Below are positions 1 through 11,252 of a DNA stretch of 35,107 nucleotides, piece after piece. Location of the stretch: the NCBI GenBank assembly GCA_937873385.1, contig CALMYC010000073.1:1-35107 (forward strand), written 5' to 3'. Every line of letters begins with the position of its first letter. Position 1 is the first letter of the stretch. The position numbers were made by a program, and so were the translations under genes. The notes beneath the pieces were generated by a model. That model worked only from the letters and a program-made list of their open reading frames with translations. It was not told the origin of the DNA and did no database searches. Source of the DNA: an uncultured Flavobacteriales bacterium. GTDB lineage: Bacteria > Bacteroidota > Bacteroidia > Flavobacteriales_F > PHOS-HE28.

Positions 1-900
1 CAAAGCAAGGACCTGGAGGTATGCCGGGCGTTGTGGACCCACCTGGCCGAACAGCATGCCGATCGGCAAGCGGTGCTGGTGAACCTCGGCGGCGGCGTGG
101 TCACCGACCTGGGCGGCTTTGTGGCGGCCACGTACAAGCGCGGCATCCGTTTCATCCACGTGCCCACCACACTGATGGGCATGGTCGATGCCGGTATCGG
201 CGGAAAGACGGCCATTGACCTCAACGGCGTGAAGAACATGGTAGGCACCTTTGCCGATCCCGAAGCCACCTACCTGCACACGCCCTTCCTGCGCACGCTT
301 GGCAAACGCGAGCTGCTCAATGGCGTGGCCGAAATGGTGAAGCACGGCCTGGTGCGCGATGCCGACCATTGGAACCAAGTGAGGCGTGCACCTTTGCACA
401 ACCTGGATGCGCTCACCCCGCTGATCGAGCGCTCGGCCGCCATCAAGGCCGAAGTGGTGAGCCAAGATCCGCGTGAGCAGGGCAGCCGCAAGCTGCTGAA
501 CTTCGGTCATACCATCGGGCATGCATTGGAAGCCTTTGCCCTGGAAAGCCCGCACCGCTCCCTGCTGCACGGGGAAGCCGTGGCCATTGGCATGGTGTGC
601 GCCACCTGGCTCAGTTGGCGCACCGGCCACTTGGACCGCGACCGCATGAACGCCGTGGAGGAACACCTCATGGGCCTCTTCCCTGCATTTGCCTTCCAGG
701 AGGCCGACGGCCACCGCATCCTGGAGCTCATGCGCAATGACAAGAAGAACAGCGGAGACGAATTTCGTTTCACACTGCTCACGGGCATCGGCAGTGCCGA
801 GGTGGACGTGCCCATCACCGCCGCACAAGTGGCCGAGGCCTTGGAACATTACCGCCTGCTGACGCCCGATGCCCACCTCCGTCACCATACGCTGTCCTGA
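1..900 (+). CDS. aroB: 3-dehydroquinate synthase, 5' end missing
   Basis: This enzyme makes 3-dehydroquinate from DAHP, the second step of the shikimate pathway, using NAD and a divalent metal in the cytoplasm. The frame is open from base 1 and ends in TGA at 898-900. About 300 residues are present against a usual 350 or so, so roughly the first 50 lie before the window. The glycine-rich NAD-binding stretch GGGVVTDLGGF is followed by the substrate and metal segment GGKTAIDLNGVKN. The metal-ligand histidines are visible in NFGHTIGHALE and LHGEAVAIGM. The last 32 bases overlap the start of aroA, which suggests translational coupling. The identification is secure; only the start is unknown. Confidence 0.95.
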   Translation, partial: QSKDLEVCRALWTHLAEQHADRQAVLVNLGGGVVTDLGGFVAATYKRGIRFIHVPTTLMGMVDAGIGGKTAIDLNGVKNMVGTFADPEATYLHTPFLRTLGKRELLNGVAEMVKHGLVRDADHWNQVRRAPLHNLDALTPLIERSAAIKAEVVSQDPREQGSRKLLNFGHTIGHALEAFALESPHRSLLHGEAVAIGMVCATWLSWRTGHLDRDRMNAVEEHLMGLFPAFAFQEADGHRILELMRNDKKNSGDEFRFTLLTGIGSAEVDVPITAAQVAEALEHYRLLTPDAHLRHHTLS

Positions 901-2128
901 GGTCCCGGTGCGTGGGAGCATCCAACTGCCGCCCAGCAAAAGCGTGGCCAACCGCGCGCTCATCCTCGCTTCGTTGGCAGGAGACCTTTCCTGCGTGACA
1001 TCCATCGGGAGCGCTGATGACACGCGCATCCTGCACGAATTGCTTCAAGACCGGCCGGAGGAGATGCATTGCCGCGATGGTGGCACCACGTTCCGCTTTC
1101 TGCTGGCTTGGGCGTGCGTGCAACAGGGTAAAGAACTCCTGATCACCGGGAACGCGCGGTTGCTGGAACGGCCCCATGCGCCATTGATCAACGCGCTGCG
1201 CGCACTGGGCGCTGACATTGCTTCAACCGGGCATGGGTTCCACGTTCGCGGGAACAAGATGAACGGCGGTGCTGTCACGCTGGATTCGCCCGAAAGCAGC
1301 CAGTTCATCAGCGCGTTGCTGCTCATCGCGCCATGCCTTACCAACGGATTGGAGTTGCGGTGGGCCGGGCTTCGCCTCAGCGAACCATACGTGCACATGA
1401 CGATGAAGCTGCTCGCGCGCTTCGGCGCGGAAGTGCGCGAGGATGCACAAGGCATTCACATCGCAGCGGGAGCACTGAAGGCTGCGCGCTACACGGTGCC
1501 AGCGGATTGGAGCGCGGCTTCGTTCTGGTACCAGGTTGCAGCGCTGGCACCCGATGCCGTATTGCACCTGGCCGGGTTGCGCGCCGATGGCCTTCAAGGG
1601 GATGAAGCGGTGGCATCACTCTTCGCCGGGCATGTTTCCACCCGGGAGAAAGACGATGGCCTGGAGCTGTGCTCCATCCACTCCTCCCCGGCACCGGTCT
1701 TCACCGCGGACCTCGTGCGCACGCCGGACCTGTTCCAACCCTTGGCCTTCACGATGGCAGCCTTGGGCCGTCGGGCCGAATTCACCGGCCTGCACAACCT
1801 GCCACTGAAGGAAACCGACCGCTTGAAGGCTGTGGCTGATGCGTTGCACGTGCTGGGCATACGTGCGCAATACCGAGGTGGGCGGTTCTTGGTTGAGCCT
1901 CAGGGTCCACTTCGGGAGGCTGCTGAGGGAGCACTGCAGGAGACCGGTGAGGGAGCCTCCTTGCCGCCCTTCGATCCGCTGGGCGATCACCGCATGGCGA
2001 TGGCGTTGGCGCCGCTGGCATGCGTGTACGGGTCCATCACCATCCTGCACCCCGAGGTGGTGAACAAATCCTTTCCGGGTTTTTGGGGGGAACTGGAGCG
2101 TGCGGGGTTCGTGGTTCGTGGGGTGTAG
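869..2128 (+). CDS. aroA: 3-phosphoshikimate 1-carboxyvinyltransferase (EPSP synthase)
   Basis: EPSP synthase joins PEP to shikimate-3-phosphate, the penultimate step towards chorismate. The 419-residue length is normal. Near residue 22 the motif PPSKSVANRAL carries the substrate-binding lysine. DGGTTFRF, at about residue 69, sits in the place of the usual NAGTAxRF loop. SSQFISALLL follows, then LPLKETDRL and GDHRMAMALAP in the C-terminal domain. The ATG at 869 lies inside aroB. The stop codon TAG (2126-2128) is supplied by a copy of the GTAGTTCG repeat that continues downstream, so the last few residues (FVVRGV) are repeat-encoded. The two genes form an operon. Confidence 0.95.
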   Translation: MPTSVTIRCPEVPVRGSIQLPPSKSVANRALILASLAGDLSCVTSIGSADDTRILHELLQDRPEEMHCRDGGTTFRFLLAWACVQQGKELLITGNARLLERPHAPLINALRALGADIASTGHGFHVRGNKMNGGAVTLDSPESSQFISALLLIAPCLTNGLELRWAGLRLSEPYVHMTMKLLARFGAEVREDAQGIHIAAGALKAARYTVPADWSAASFWYQVAALAPDAVLHLAGLRADGLQGDEAVASLFAGHVSTREKDDGLELCSIHSSPAPVFTADLVRTPDLFQPLAFTMAALGRRAEFTGLHNLPLKETDRLKAVADALHVLGIRAQYRGGRFLVEPQGPLREAAEGALQETGEGASLPPFDPLGDHRMAMALAPLACVYGSITILHPEVVNKSFPGFWGELERAGFVVRGV

Positions 2129-2141
2129 TTCGTGGTTCGTG
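2107..2141 (+). repeat. GTTCGTG / GTAGTTCG repeat tract
   Basis: Four GTTCGTG units lie here in direct orientation: two adjacent at 2107-2120 and two more from about 2128. One of them forms GTAGTTCG at 2125-2132, which contains the aroA stop codon. The same GTRGTTCG unit recurs beyond the AT-rich cassette at 2985-3085 and once near 14938. Confidence 0.7.
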
Positions 2142-2259
2142 AAGCATGGTTCGGGACAGACGTCGTGTCAACGCTCCACTCCAAACTCCGAACAACGTCC
2201 GCACAAGCACTTCAACATATTCGCTCAGTTGTTCGCGGTCAAATCTGACAACAACCAAC

Positions 2260-2392
2260 TGACAACTTTTTTGCAGATTTGCGATGGGCGGGCTTTTTAC
2301 GACAAATGTTTATGCGGAAAACTGAACTTCTGTAACCACAAAACTGTCTACGGAGCACAAAGCCCCGCCTATTGCAAATGTGCTGTTAGCGG
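2260..2392 (-). repeat. attC-like imperfect inverted repeat
   Basis: The arms at 2273-2296 and 2359-2383 match at about 21 of 25 positions. Two of the differences are G-T wobbles, one is a G-G mismatch, and one G is an unpaired bulge. The central loop is 62 bases. CCGCTAAC (minus strand, 2392-2385) and GTTGTCA (minus strand, 2266-2260) flank the arms. The extrahelical base and the flanking cores recall attC recombination sites. The element fills most of the space between aroA and the phosphatase gene; I see no other gene or promoter there. Confidence 0.6.
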
Positions 2393-2400
2393 TTCGTTGT

Positions 2401-2940
2401 TTATTTGTCTGCACCTTCATAAACATAAAGTGTCCCGTACTCATTGGATTTGAAATTGTCCCCTACAAATCCTCTTTTAATAAGCTCTTGTCTAATGACA
2501 CGCATTACAAACCAATGACTAACTATCAGAATATCACATTTATCATTTGCAATTATTTTGTCCACAAAAGCAATTATCTCATTTCTAAATTTATCAGTGC
2601 TGTTATTAGATGAATATGATTTAATACGAATAATAAGTCCCCATAATATAAAAGGTAATTTCATTCTGTCTGGCAAGCAATGTATAATGTCTAATTCTTG
2701 TAGTTCAGTTATTTTTACAATTTCTCCACTGTAAATATGATTTGCTGTATTTACAGCCCTAATCATGGTGCTTAAATAACATCGTTTCCAATCTATCTCG
2801 TATAGGTCAACGTTTTTGTGTTGGATATTTTCTGTCTTATCATATTCTACAAACCACTTTATTACCTCTGTTTTTGAGAGGAATATTTTGTCAGGGAATT
2901 GATGATTTACTTTAAAATGTCTAACTAATCCTATTTTCAT
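2401..2940 (-). CDS. Histidine phosphatase (phosphoglycerate-mutase-like) protein, AT-rich
   Basis: This 179-residue protein begins MKIGLVRHFKV. The RH pair near residues 7-8 is the nucleophile motif of the histidine phosphatase superfamily. The segment RCYLSTMIRAVNTA near the middle matches the second-arginine region, and DILIVSHWFVMR carries the second catalytic histidine, with Trp where Gly usually follows. The family is broad (sugar phosphate, protein or signal phosphatases), so no substrate can be named. The gene is far more AT-rich than every neighbour and uses different codons, as expected of a recent arrival. It is the only gene in a cassette-like structure bounded by GTTAGCGG/CCGCTAAC cores. 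ATG at 2940, TAA at 2401. Confidence 0.8.
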   Translation of the reverse strand: MKIGLVRHFKVNHQFPDKIFLSKTEVIKWFVEYDKTENIQHKNVDLYEIDWKRCYLSTMIRAVNTANHIYSGEIVKITELQELDIIHCLPDRMKLPFILWGLIIRIKSYSSNNSTDKFRNEIIAFVDKIIANDKCDILIVSHWFVMRVIRQELIKRGFVGDNFKSNEYGTLYVYEGADK

Positions 2941-2984
2941 TTCCTCTCTGAATGTCGTTCTACAATGACCGCTAACAATGGATT

Positions 2985-3085
2985 GGCGTGGTTCGTGGGC
3001 GTAGTTCGCGGGACGAAGGGCATAGGGCGTAGTTCGGGGGCGGTGCCCCCCCCCTACCCAATACGAACCACGCCCTGCGAACTAC
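2985..3085. repeat. GTRGTTCG repeats in both orientations with a C9 run
   Basis: Plus-strand GTGGTTCG and GTAGTTCG units at 2988-3037 face minus-strand copies at about 3062-3085, separated by a run of nine C (3046-3054). The last minus-strand GTAGTTCG (3078-3085) contains the TAG stop of the glucosaminidase gene, as another copy does for aroA. GCATAGGGCG (3020-3029) recurs at 14947-14956. The tract could fold, but no function is evident. Confidence 0.6.
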
Positions 3086-4065
3086 CTCCTCGGTTTCCTC
3101 AACCATACCTTCTGCCCCGGCTGCACGGGATCCGCGATCCCCATCCCGTTGTACTTCGCGAGCTTCTTCAGTTTCACGCCATAGCGTTGGCTGATGCCCC
3201 AGAGCGTTTCGCCCTGCTGTGCAATGCAGCTTTCCTGGTCCTTGCTCTTGTTGCGCTTGGGTTGGATGAACACCACTTGTCCTTCCTCCAAGCTGCCATC
3301 CTTGCCCATGTCGTTCCAGCCGGCCACCAGCCCGGGCATCTGCTGGATCTCGTCCGCGATGTCCTTCACCGTTTCCCCTTTCCGCGCCCGGACGAACTTG
3401 ATCCGTCCGTCGAACAGTTCCACGTTCCGGGCATTGCCGATGGTGACCACATTGTCATCCCCGCGGTTGTGGTGCTTGGCCGGTTTCGCTGCGGAAGATT
3501 TGCCCGGCACCGCATCCTTGCTGGCATAGCGCACGTCCACGCCGCGGTCCAGATTGTCCAACTGGTAGCGTTCGATGAGGTCGATCAGCTTGTGTGGGTA
3601 GCGCGGGTCCGTGGCATATCCGCATTTCTTCAGGCCATGTGCCCAACCCTTGTAATCCGTGGGCTTCAGCTCAAAGAGGCTGGCATAGCGCGGCCGCTCC
3701 AGGAACTTCGAATGGTCCTCAAAGCTCAGGTCCGCACTGCGGTACTTGCGGAAACAGTCGTTCTTCCGGTCATCATCGTGGAACACCTTCCCGCCGGTCC
3801 AGTCCGGCGTGCATTTGATGCCGAAGTGGTTGTTTCCCTCCGTGGCCAGGACGCTGTTGCCATTGCGGCTTTCCAACAGGCCCTGTGCCAGGGTGATGCT
3901 GGCCGGGATGCCATGTTCCTTCATCTTGCGCACCGCCACATCCTTCCACTGGGCGATGTACTCCTCCGGGGATTGGTCCTTGTTCCCGGCTTGGGCCAGC
4001 ACGGGGAGCAACCATGCGGCCAAGGCCATGGCCATGGATGTTTTCAACAACTGTTGGATCTTCAT
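3082..4065 (-). CDS. Secreted glucosaminidase with two LysM domains
   Basis: This is a predicted peptidoglycan hydrolase cutting N-acetylglucosaminyl bonds in the periplasm or at the surface. The N-terminus from ATG 4065 is a signal peptide (MKIQQLLKTSMAMALAAW, then a cut after AQA). The catalytic domain follows, with GIPASITLAQGLLESRNGNS holding the catalytic Glu, then NNHFGIKC, RKYRSADLSFEDHSKFL and GLKKCGYATDPRYPHKLI, all typical of the Bacteroidota flagellar-FlgJ-like glucosaminidases. Two LysM modules end the protein: one around FVRARKGETVKDIADEIQ, one around AQQGETLWGISQRYGVKL. A longer frame opens with TTG at 4089, but the ATG gives the proper signal peptide. A TAATTTCG promoter-like element lies 28 bases upstream. 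The stop falls inside a GTAGTTCG repeat. Confidence 0.9.
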   Translation of the reverse strand: MKIQQLLKTSMAMALAAWLLPVLAQAGNKDQSPEEYIAQWKDVAVRKMKEHGIPASITLAQGLLESRNGNSVLATEGNNHFGIKCTPDWTGGKVFHDDDRKNDCFRKYRSADLSFEDHSKFLERPRYASLFELKPTDYKGWAHGLKKCGYATDPRYPHKLIDLIERYQLDNLDRGVDVRYASKDAVPGKSSAAKPAKHHNRGDDNVVTIGNARNVELFDGRIKFVRARKGETVKDIADEIQQMPGLVAGWNDMGKDGSLEEGQVVFIQPKRNKSKDQESCIAQQGETLWGISQRYGVKLKKLAKYNGMGIADPVQPGQKVWLRKPRR

Positions 4066-4093
4066 TTTCAACCGGACGAAATGCCGCAAGCGC

Positions 4094-4101
4094 CGAAATT
4101 A
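4094..4101 (-). promoter_or_regulatory. Bacteroidota -7 element TAATTTCG for the glucosaminidase
   Basis: TAATTTCG on the minus strand, 28 bases before the ATG at 4065, fits the TAnnTTTG-type -7 element of Bacteroidota promoters with C for T at position 7. No convincing TTG upstream box was found. Confidence 0.4.
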
Positions 4102-4160
4102 CAGGGCCTTCAATGGCTTATGAACAACGTATCCACCGAGCTCTGCACCTGTGATCGTGA

Positions 4161-5260
<1,100 letters not shown>

Positions 5261-5385
5261 CTCTAGTCACCTCGGCTATTCGCACTATCCGCAAGACCGA
5301 CTTGGTGAAAGAAGGCCACGCGGAAACAGATAGGCACCCCTGGTCCTGCCGCACCACATTCACCCCCATCCCCGACCTTCGCCCT

Positions 5386-7572
<2,187 letters not shown>

Positions 7573-7803
7573 GCCTCAAATCACACAAGTGTTCACCGCC
7601 CGTGTGGTTTTGCAAGTTTGAACAAACCGGAAAAAGCACGAACGGATGATGCTTTCTCCAAGTATTAAATGCCAAGTGCCGAGTGTGCTCCACCCGGACC
7701 TGTATATAACCGCCGTACAACGGCGCATGTTTTTGCATATCGCAAGTGGATGTGCGTACATTCGATTGTTCCAAGTTCATTCCAACCTCCGATCCCACAC
7801 CCC

Positions 7804-9090
7804 ATGGAAGCACGGATACGCCAAATTCTTTTCAGCTCATTAGCCCTGCTCGCAGGCACCGCCTTTGGCCAATTGCCCTACACCGTTGTGGTGAACGGTA
7901 CGTTGACCGCCTGCACGCCAGGTGCCACTGTTACTGTGCAGACAGGGCCGGGCACACAACCTGCACAAACGATAAGCACCGCCGTGGATGCCAGCTGTGC
8001 CTTCACGGCCACCATGTTGCTGAGCAGCGCAAACGGCGACGTCTTTGCCTTTGCCAGCTGCGCCAACGGCACCATCACCGGCGACTCCACCGTCTACGAT
8101 TTCGGCAGCGCGGCCACTGGCACGCAAAGTGTAACACTCGCCCTGGCCTGCGGCAGCGACACCACCGAGGCCTGCCAAGCCTGCATCAACGTGGTGCAAG
8201 TGCAACCCTTCACAGCCTTGTTCACCAGTTGCAGCAGCGGCGGCACACCTCCCTATACCTGCGGCTGGCTGATGCCGAACGGAACCATCGTGATGGGCGA
8301 CAACCCGTCCTTCACGTTCACGCAACCGGGGATCTACGGCATCTGCATGCAGGCATCCGATGCAACGGGTTGCACCAGCGTGGCCTGTGACACGGTGTTC
8401 GTGGCCGCGGACGGGACCGTGGGCACCAACAGTTTGGCCGCCTGCCAGGCTGGTTTCTGGACCGTGCAGGCCTACGAGGACACCTCCAGCGGCGGTGGCT
8501 TGGTGGCACCGATCCCCAACGAGGTGTGGGCCGTGAACCTCAGCACCCCGAATGATGAAAGCGTACAGTTCGCCTGGGATTTCGGTGATGGCGGCACTGC
8601 TTCGGAAGCCTATCCCGCGCACACCTATGCCGGGCCCGGTCCATGGCTGCTGTGCCTCACCATCACCAGTGGCACCTGCACCAGCAGCTTCTGCGACACG
8701 GTGAGCGTGGACGCCAACGGCTACTTGAACGGAATGATCGTGCAGGGGCATGGCGCGGATGCCCAACTCCGCGACGGCGGCTTCACCCTGAACGTGATCC
8801 AATCCGCACCCACGGGCATTCCCGAGATCCCGGCCTTTGGCAACTTCCGTCTGTGGCCCAACCCCGTGCAGGGTGAGCTGAACCTCAGCTTCTCCGGCCT
8901 GCGCGGCGGCGTGGTGCCTGTTGCGGTGATCGACCACACCGGCCGCGTGGTGATGCAGCGCGATTTCCCGATGGCCATCGGCGCGAATTCCTTGCATGTG
9001 GCCACCGGCAACTTCGCACCGGGGCTGTACGTGCTGCGCATCGGCACCGGAAGATCCCAGGCCACCCATCGTTTCATGAAACTGCGGTAA
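7804..9090 (+). CDS. Secreted PKD-domain protein with T9SS sorting domain (paralogue 1)
   Basis: This 428-residue protein is a predicted T9SS cargo. ATG 7804 opens a signal peptide (MEARIRQILFSSLALLAG, cut after FGQ). A beta-rich N-terminal region is followed by a PKD-like domain near residues 134-200 and a second with FAWDFGDGGTASEAYPAHTY near residue 256. The C-terminal domain starts at about residue 345 (FRLWPNPVQGELNLSF) and ends GLYVLRIGTGRSQATHRFMKLR-like strands, the type A sorting signature recognised by PorU/PorV-type machinery. It is closely related to the next gene over its last 180 or so residues, so the two arose by duplication. Its role at the surface (adhesion, matrix) cannot be told. 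The frame is open upstream to 7669 without signal-peptide character. Confidence 0.85.
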   Translation: MEARIRQILFSSLALLAGTAFGQLPYTVVVNGTLTACTPGATVTVQTGPGTQPAQTISTAVDASCAFTATMLLSSANGDVFAFASCANGTITGDSTVYDFGSAATGTQSVTLALACGSDTTEACQACINVVQVQPFTALFTSCSSGGTPPYTCGWLMPNGTIVMGDNPSFTFTQPGIYGICMQASDATGCTSVACDTVFVAADGTVGTNSLAACQAGFWTVQAYEDTSSGGGLVAPIPNEVWAVNLSTPNDESVQFAWDFGDGGTASEAYPAHTYAGPGPWLLCLTITSGTCTSSFCDTVSVDANGYLNGMIVQGHGADAQLRDGGFTLNVIQSAPTGIPEIPAFGNFRLWPNPVQGELNLSFSGLRGGVVPVAVIDHTGRVVMQRDFPMAIGANSLHVATGNFAPGLYVLRIGTGRSQATHRFMKLR

Positions 9091-9115
9091 TTCGTTGTGT
9101 GTTTGGTGGAGTACG

Positions 9116-9141
9116 GGTGCCTGCGCGGATGTGCAGGCACC
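9116..9141 (+). terminator. Hairpin terminator after the first cargo gene
   Basis: A perfect 9-bp stem, GGTGCCTGC (9116-9124) with GCAGGCACC (9133-9141), encloses an 8-base loop and is followed by TGTTTCATT. It starts 26 bases after the stop codon at 9090. Confidence 0.6.
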
Positions 9142-9249
9142 TGTTTCATTCGCGGGGATCGTCATCAAGCAGCAAGGTATTTTGACGCTCACCCAACCCT
9201 GCACCGATCCGGCACGTGTATGGAACTGAACACCAACCCAACCACGCTC

Positions 9250-11190
9250 ATGCGCAACTTGCTTCGAACACTCACCATTGCCTTCACGGCATCCCTGGGG
9301 ATGGCGGCCATGGCCCAAGGGTACATCGTCACGGTACATGGTTCCATCACGCCGTGCAACCCGGCCGCGATCGGGGACAGTGTCCTGGTTCAAACACTAC
9401 CTGGCACCGAGCCCCAACAGACGCTGGTTGCGTACATCAACAGCAACTGCTCCTTCGCTGTGGATGCCGTGGTGACCAGCCTGACCGGCGGCTTCTGGAT
9501 CGCGGGCAGTTGCGGCAATGGCATGATGGCCTCGGATTCCGGCTTCTACAGCCTGACACCACCACAGCCGGGTTTCGTGCAGCTCAACTTGAACTGCGGA
9601 GGCGGACCAACGGATTGCCTTGGGGTACCGGGAGGCACCGCGCTTCCGGGCACGGCATGTACCACTTTCCTGGGCCAACCAGGAACCTGGAGCGCAAACT
9701 GTGCATGCGTGGCCAACACGGCACAATGCAATGCCTGCTTCAACGTGGTGCAAACCGGTTCCGATCCGAACGGTTCCGGAGGTACACCGTGGAGCATCAG
9801 CACCACCAATTGCTCCACCGGGCCCGCTCCAATAACCTACAGTTGGACGCTCCCGAACGGAAGCATCAGCACGGAAGCCGCACCCACGTTCATCTTCAAT
9901 GCCCCGGGCGTGTATGGCATCTGTCTCACGATCGCGACAGCAGGTTGCACCTCCACACAATGTGATACCCTGATCGTGGACAGCGTGGGCTTCATATCCA
10001 ACGGACCCGCCTGGTATGATTGTGAAGGCGTGATGTGGGGGCCCAACACGCCCGGCACACCCTGCGATGATGGCGACCCCGCCACCATCGGTGACACTTG
10101 GACCGTGGGCTGCTACTGTGAAGGCCAGGGAAGCGGTACGACCGACTGCCTTGGGGTACTGAACGGCAATGCCCTGCCCGGCACATCGTGCACCGTGTTC
10201 GGCACCGGGACCGCTGGCACATGGAGCGTGGATTGCGTGTGTGTTCCGGACACGGGCACAACCAATTGCCAAGCCTGCTTCACGGTTGGCGGCGGAGCAC
10301 CCTTCACCGGAATTTTCTACAACTGCTCCATCGGCAGTACGCCGCCCTTCACGTTGTTCTGGGATTTCGGTGACGGCACCACCATGACCGGCAGCCAAGT
10401 GAGCCACGTTTTCCCTGGCGCCGGGACGTACAGCGTTTGCCTGACCTTCACCAATGCGAACGGCGCAACGTGCATGACCTGCGACACCGTGGTGGTGGAT
10501 GCAAACGGTGCCATCAATCCGCCGGTATCCGTTCCCTGCGATGCCGGCTTCTGGGCCATCCAAGCCTATGACAGCACCAGCGGAGGGGTGCAGCCCATCC
10601 CCAACGAAGTGTGGGTCTGGAACCTCAGCAGCGGCGGCAACGGCACCTACCAATTCCTGTGGGAATTCGGCGATGGCAGCTCTTCCACGGATGCCTTCCC
10701 CACCCACACCTACAACGGGCCCGGCCCTTGGCTGCTGTGCCTCACCATGACCTCAGGTGATCCGAACACCGGCGGATGCACGGACACCTACTGCGACAGC
10801 CTCGCCATGGACGGCAACGGCATTCTGGTCGGCATGATCACCGATGGCCATGCGGCTGCACCGGGCCTGCGCTCCGGTGGCTTCACGCTGAACGTGATCC
10901 AAGGCATCCCTGCCGGGGTACATGAAGTGCCCCACTTCACGGACCTGAAGGTGTGGCCGAACCCGGTGGGCGACCTGTTGAACATCTCCTTCGGCAGCCC
11001 CGCCGCGGGCATGGCGCCCATGGAGGTGATGGATCCCTCCGGCCGCGTGCTGCTCAGCGGAAATGTGCGTGTAAATGCTGGATCCAGTGTGATCCACTTG
11101 CCGGTGGAGAAACTGGGACAAGGCCTGTACATGGTTCGGATCGGCGACGGGGCAACGAGCGTGACGCAGCGCTTCCTGAAGGTCCGGTAG
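9250..11190 (+). CDS. Secreted PKD-domain protein with T9SS sorting domain (paralogue 2)
   Basis: From ATG 9250 this is a 646-residue predicted T9SS cargo with a good signal peptide (MRNLLRTLTIAFTASLGM, cut after MAQ). ATG 9220 would add ten residues and cannot be excluded. It shares the layout of the preceding gene but is longer. It contains two near-identical cysteine modules (DCLGVPGGTALPGTAC and DCLGVLNGNALPGTSC, each ending GTWS...CxCV), a third related one (YDCEGVMWGPNTPGTPCDDG), PKD-like domains with WDFGDGTTMTG near residue 370 and WEFGDGSSSTDAFPTHTY near 469, and a C-terminal sorting domain from about residue 567 (KVWPNPVGDLLNISF). The linker GGFTLNVIQ before the sorting domain is identical in both paralogues. 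No enzyme motif is visible; a surface structural or adhesive role is inference. Confidence 0.85.
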   Translation: MRNLLRTLTIAFTASLGMAAMAQGYIVTVHGSITPCNPAAIGDSVLVQTLPGTEPQQTLVAYINSNCSFAVDAVVTSLTGGFWIAGSCGNGMMASDSGFYSLTPPQPGFVQLNLNCGGGPTDCLGVPGGTALPGTACTTFLGQPGTWSANCACVANTAQCNACFNVVQTGSDPNGSGGTPWSISTTNCSTGPAPITYSWTLPNGSISTEAAPTFIFNAPGVYGICLTIATAGCTSTQCDTLIVDSVGFISNGPAWYDCEGVMWGPNTPGTPCDDGDPATIGDTWTVGCYCEGQGSGTTDCLGVLNGNALPGTSCTVFGTGTAGTWSVDCVCVPDTGTTNCQACFTVGGGAPFTGIFYNCSIGSTPPFTLFWDFGDGTTMTGSQVSHVFPGAGTYSVCLTFTNANGATCMTCDTVVVDANGAINPPVSVPCDAGFWAIQAYDSTSGGVQPIPNEVWVWNLSSGGNGTYQFLWEFGDGSSSTDAFPTHTYNGPGPWLLCLTMTSGDPNTGGCTDTYCDSLAMDGNGILVGMITDGHAAAPGLRSGGFTLNVIQGIPAGVHEVPHFTDLKVWPNPVGDLLNISFGSPAAGMAPMEVMDPSGRVLLSGNVRVNAGSSVIHLPVEKLGQGLYMVRIGDGATSVTQRFLKVR

Positions 11191-11207
11191 CACTTGACGA
11201 TAGCTTT

Positions 11208-11240
11208 GGAAGGGTGTCCGCATGCCGCGGGCACCCTTCC
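11208..11240 (+). terminator. Long hairpin after the second cargo gene
   Basis: Two 14-base arms (11208-11221 and 11227-11240) match at 13 of 14 positions around a 5-base loop, 17 bases after the stop at 11190 and 12 bases before the sigma factor start. There is no T-run. It probably separates the cargo gene from the sigma operon. Confidence 0.55.
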
Positions 11241-11252
11241 GCACATCGCACC

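Larger units (their letters stand above)
2260..2976 (-). mobile_element. Single-gene integron-like cassette (candidate)
   Basis: Read on the minus strand, the segment has cassette geometry. A GTTAGCGG core (2976-2969) comes first, followed 28 bases later by the ATG of the only gene. The gene stops at 2401, and 8 bases later comes the complementary core CCGCTAAC (2392-2385), which opens a long imperfect hairpin ending near GTTGTCA (2266-2260). In integrons, attC sites have this form: paired R''/R' cores around a cruciform with unpaired bases, placed just after the cassette gene. The gene is strongly AT-rich in a GC-rich background, which supports transfer. No integrase gene is in the window, so if real it would be a lone cassette. 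The cores differ from the classical GTTRRRY consensus, so this is a candidate only. Confidence 0.5.

Noticed and set aside
7840-9393. A 517-residue minus-strand frame over the first cargo gene
   Set aside because: The plus strand has a signal peptide, PKD domains and a sorting domain; the antisense frame has shadow composition.
9397-10707. A 436-residue minus-strand frame over the second cargo gene
   Set aside because: It is a shadow of the cargo gene with no recognisable domain and no start context.
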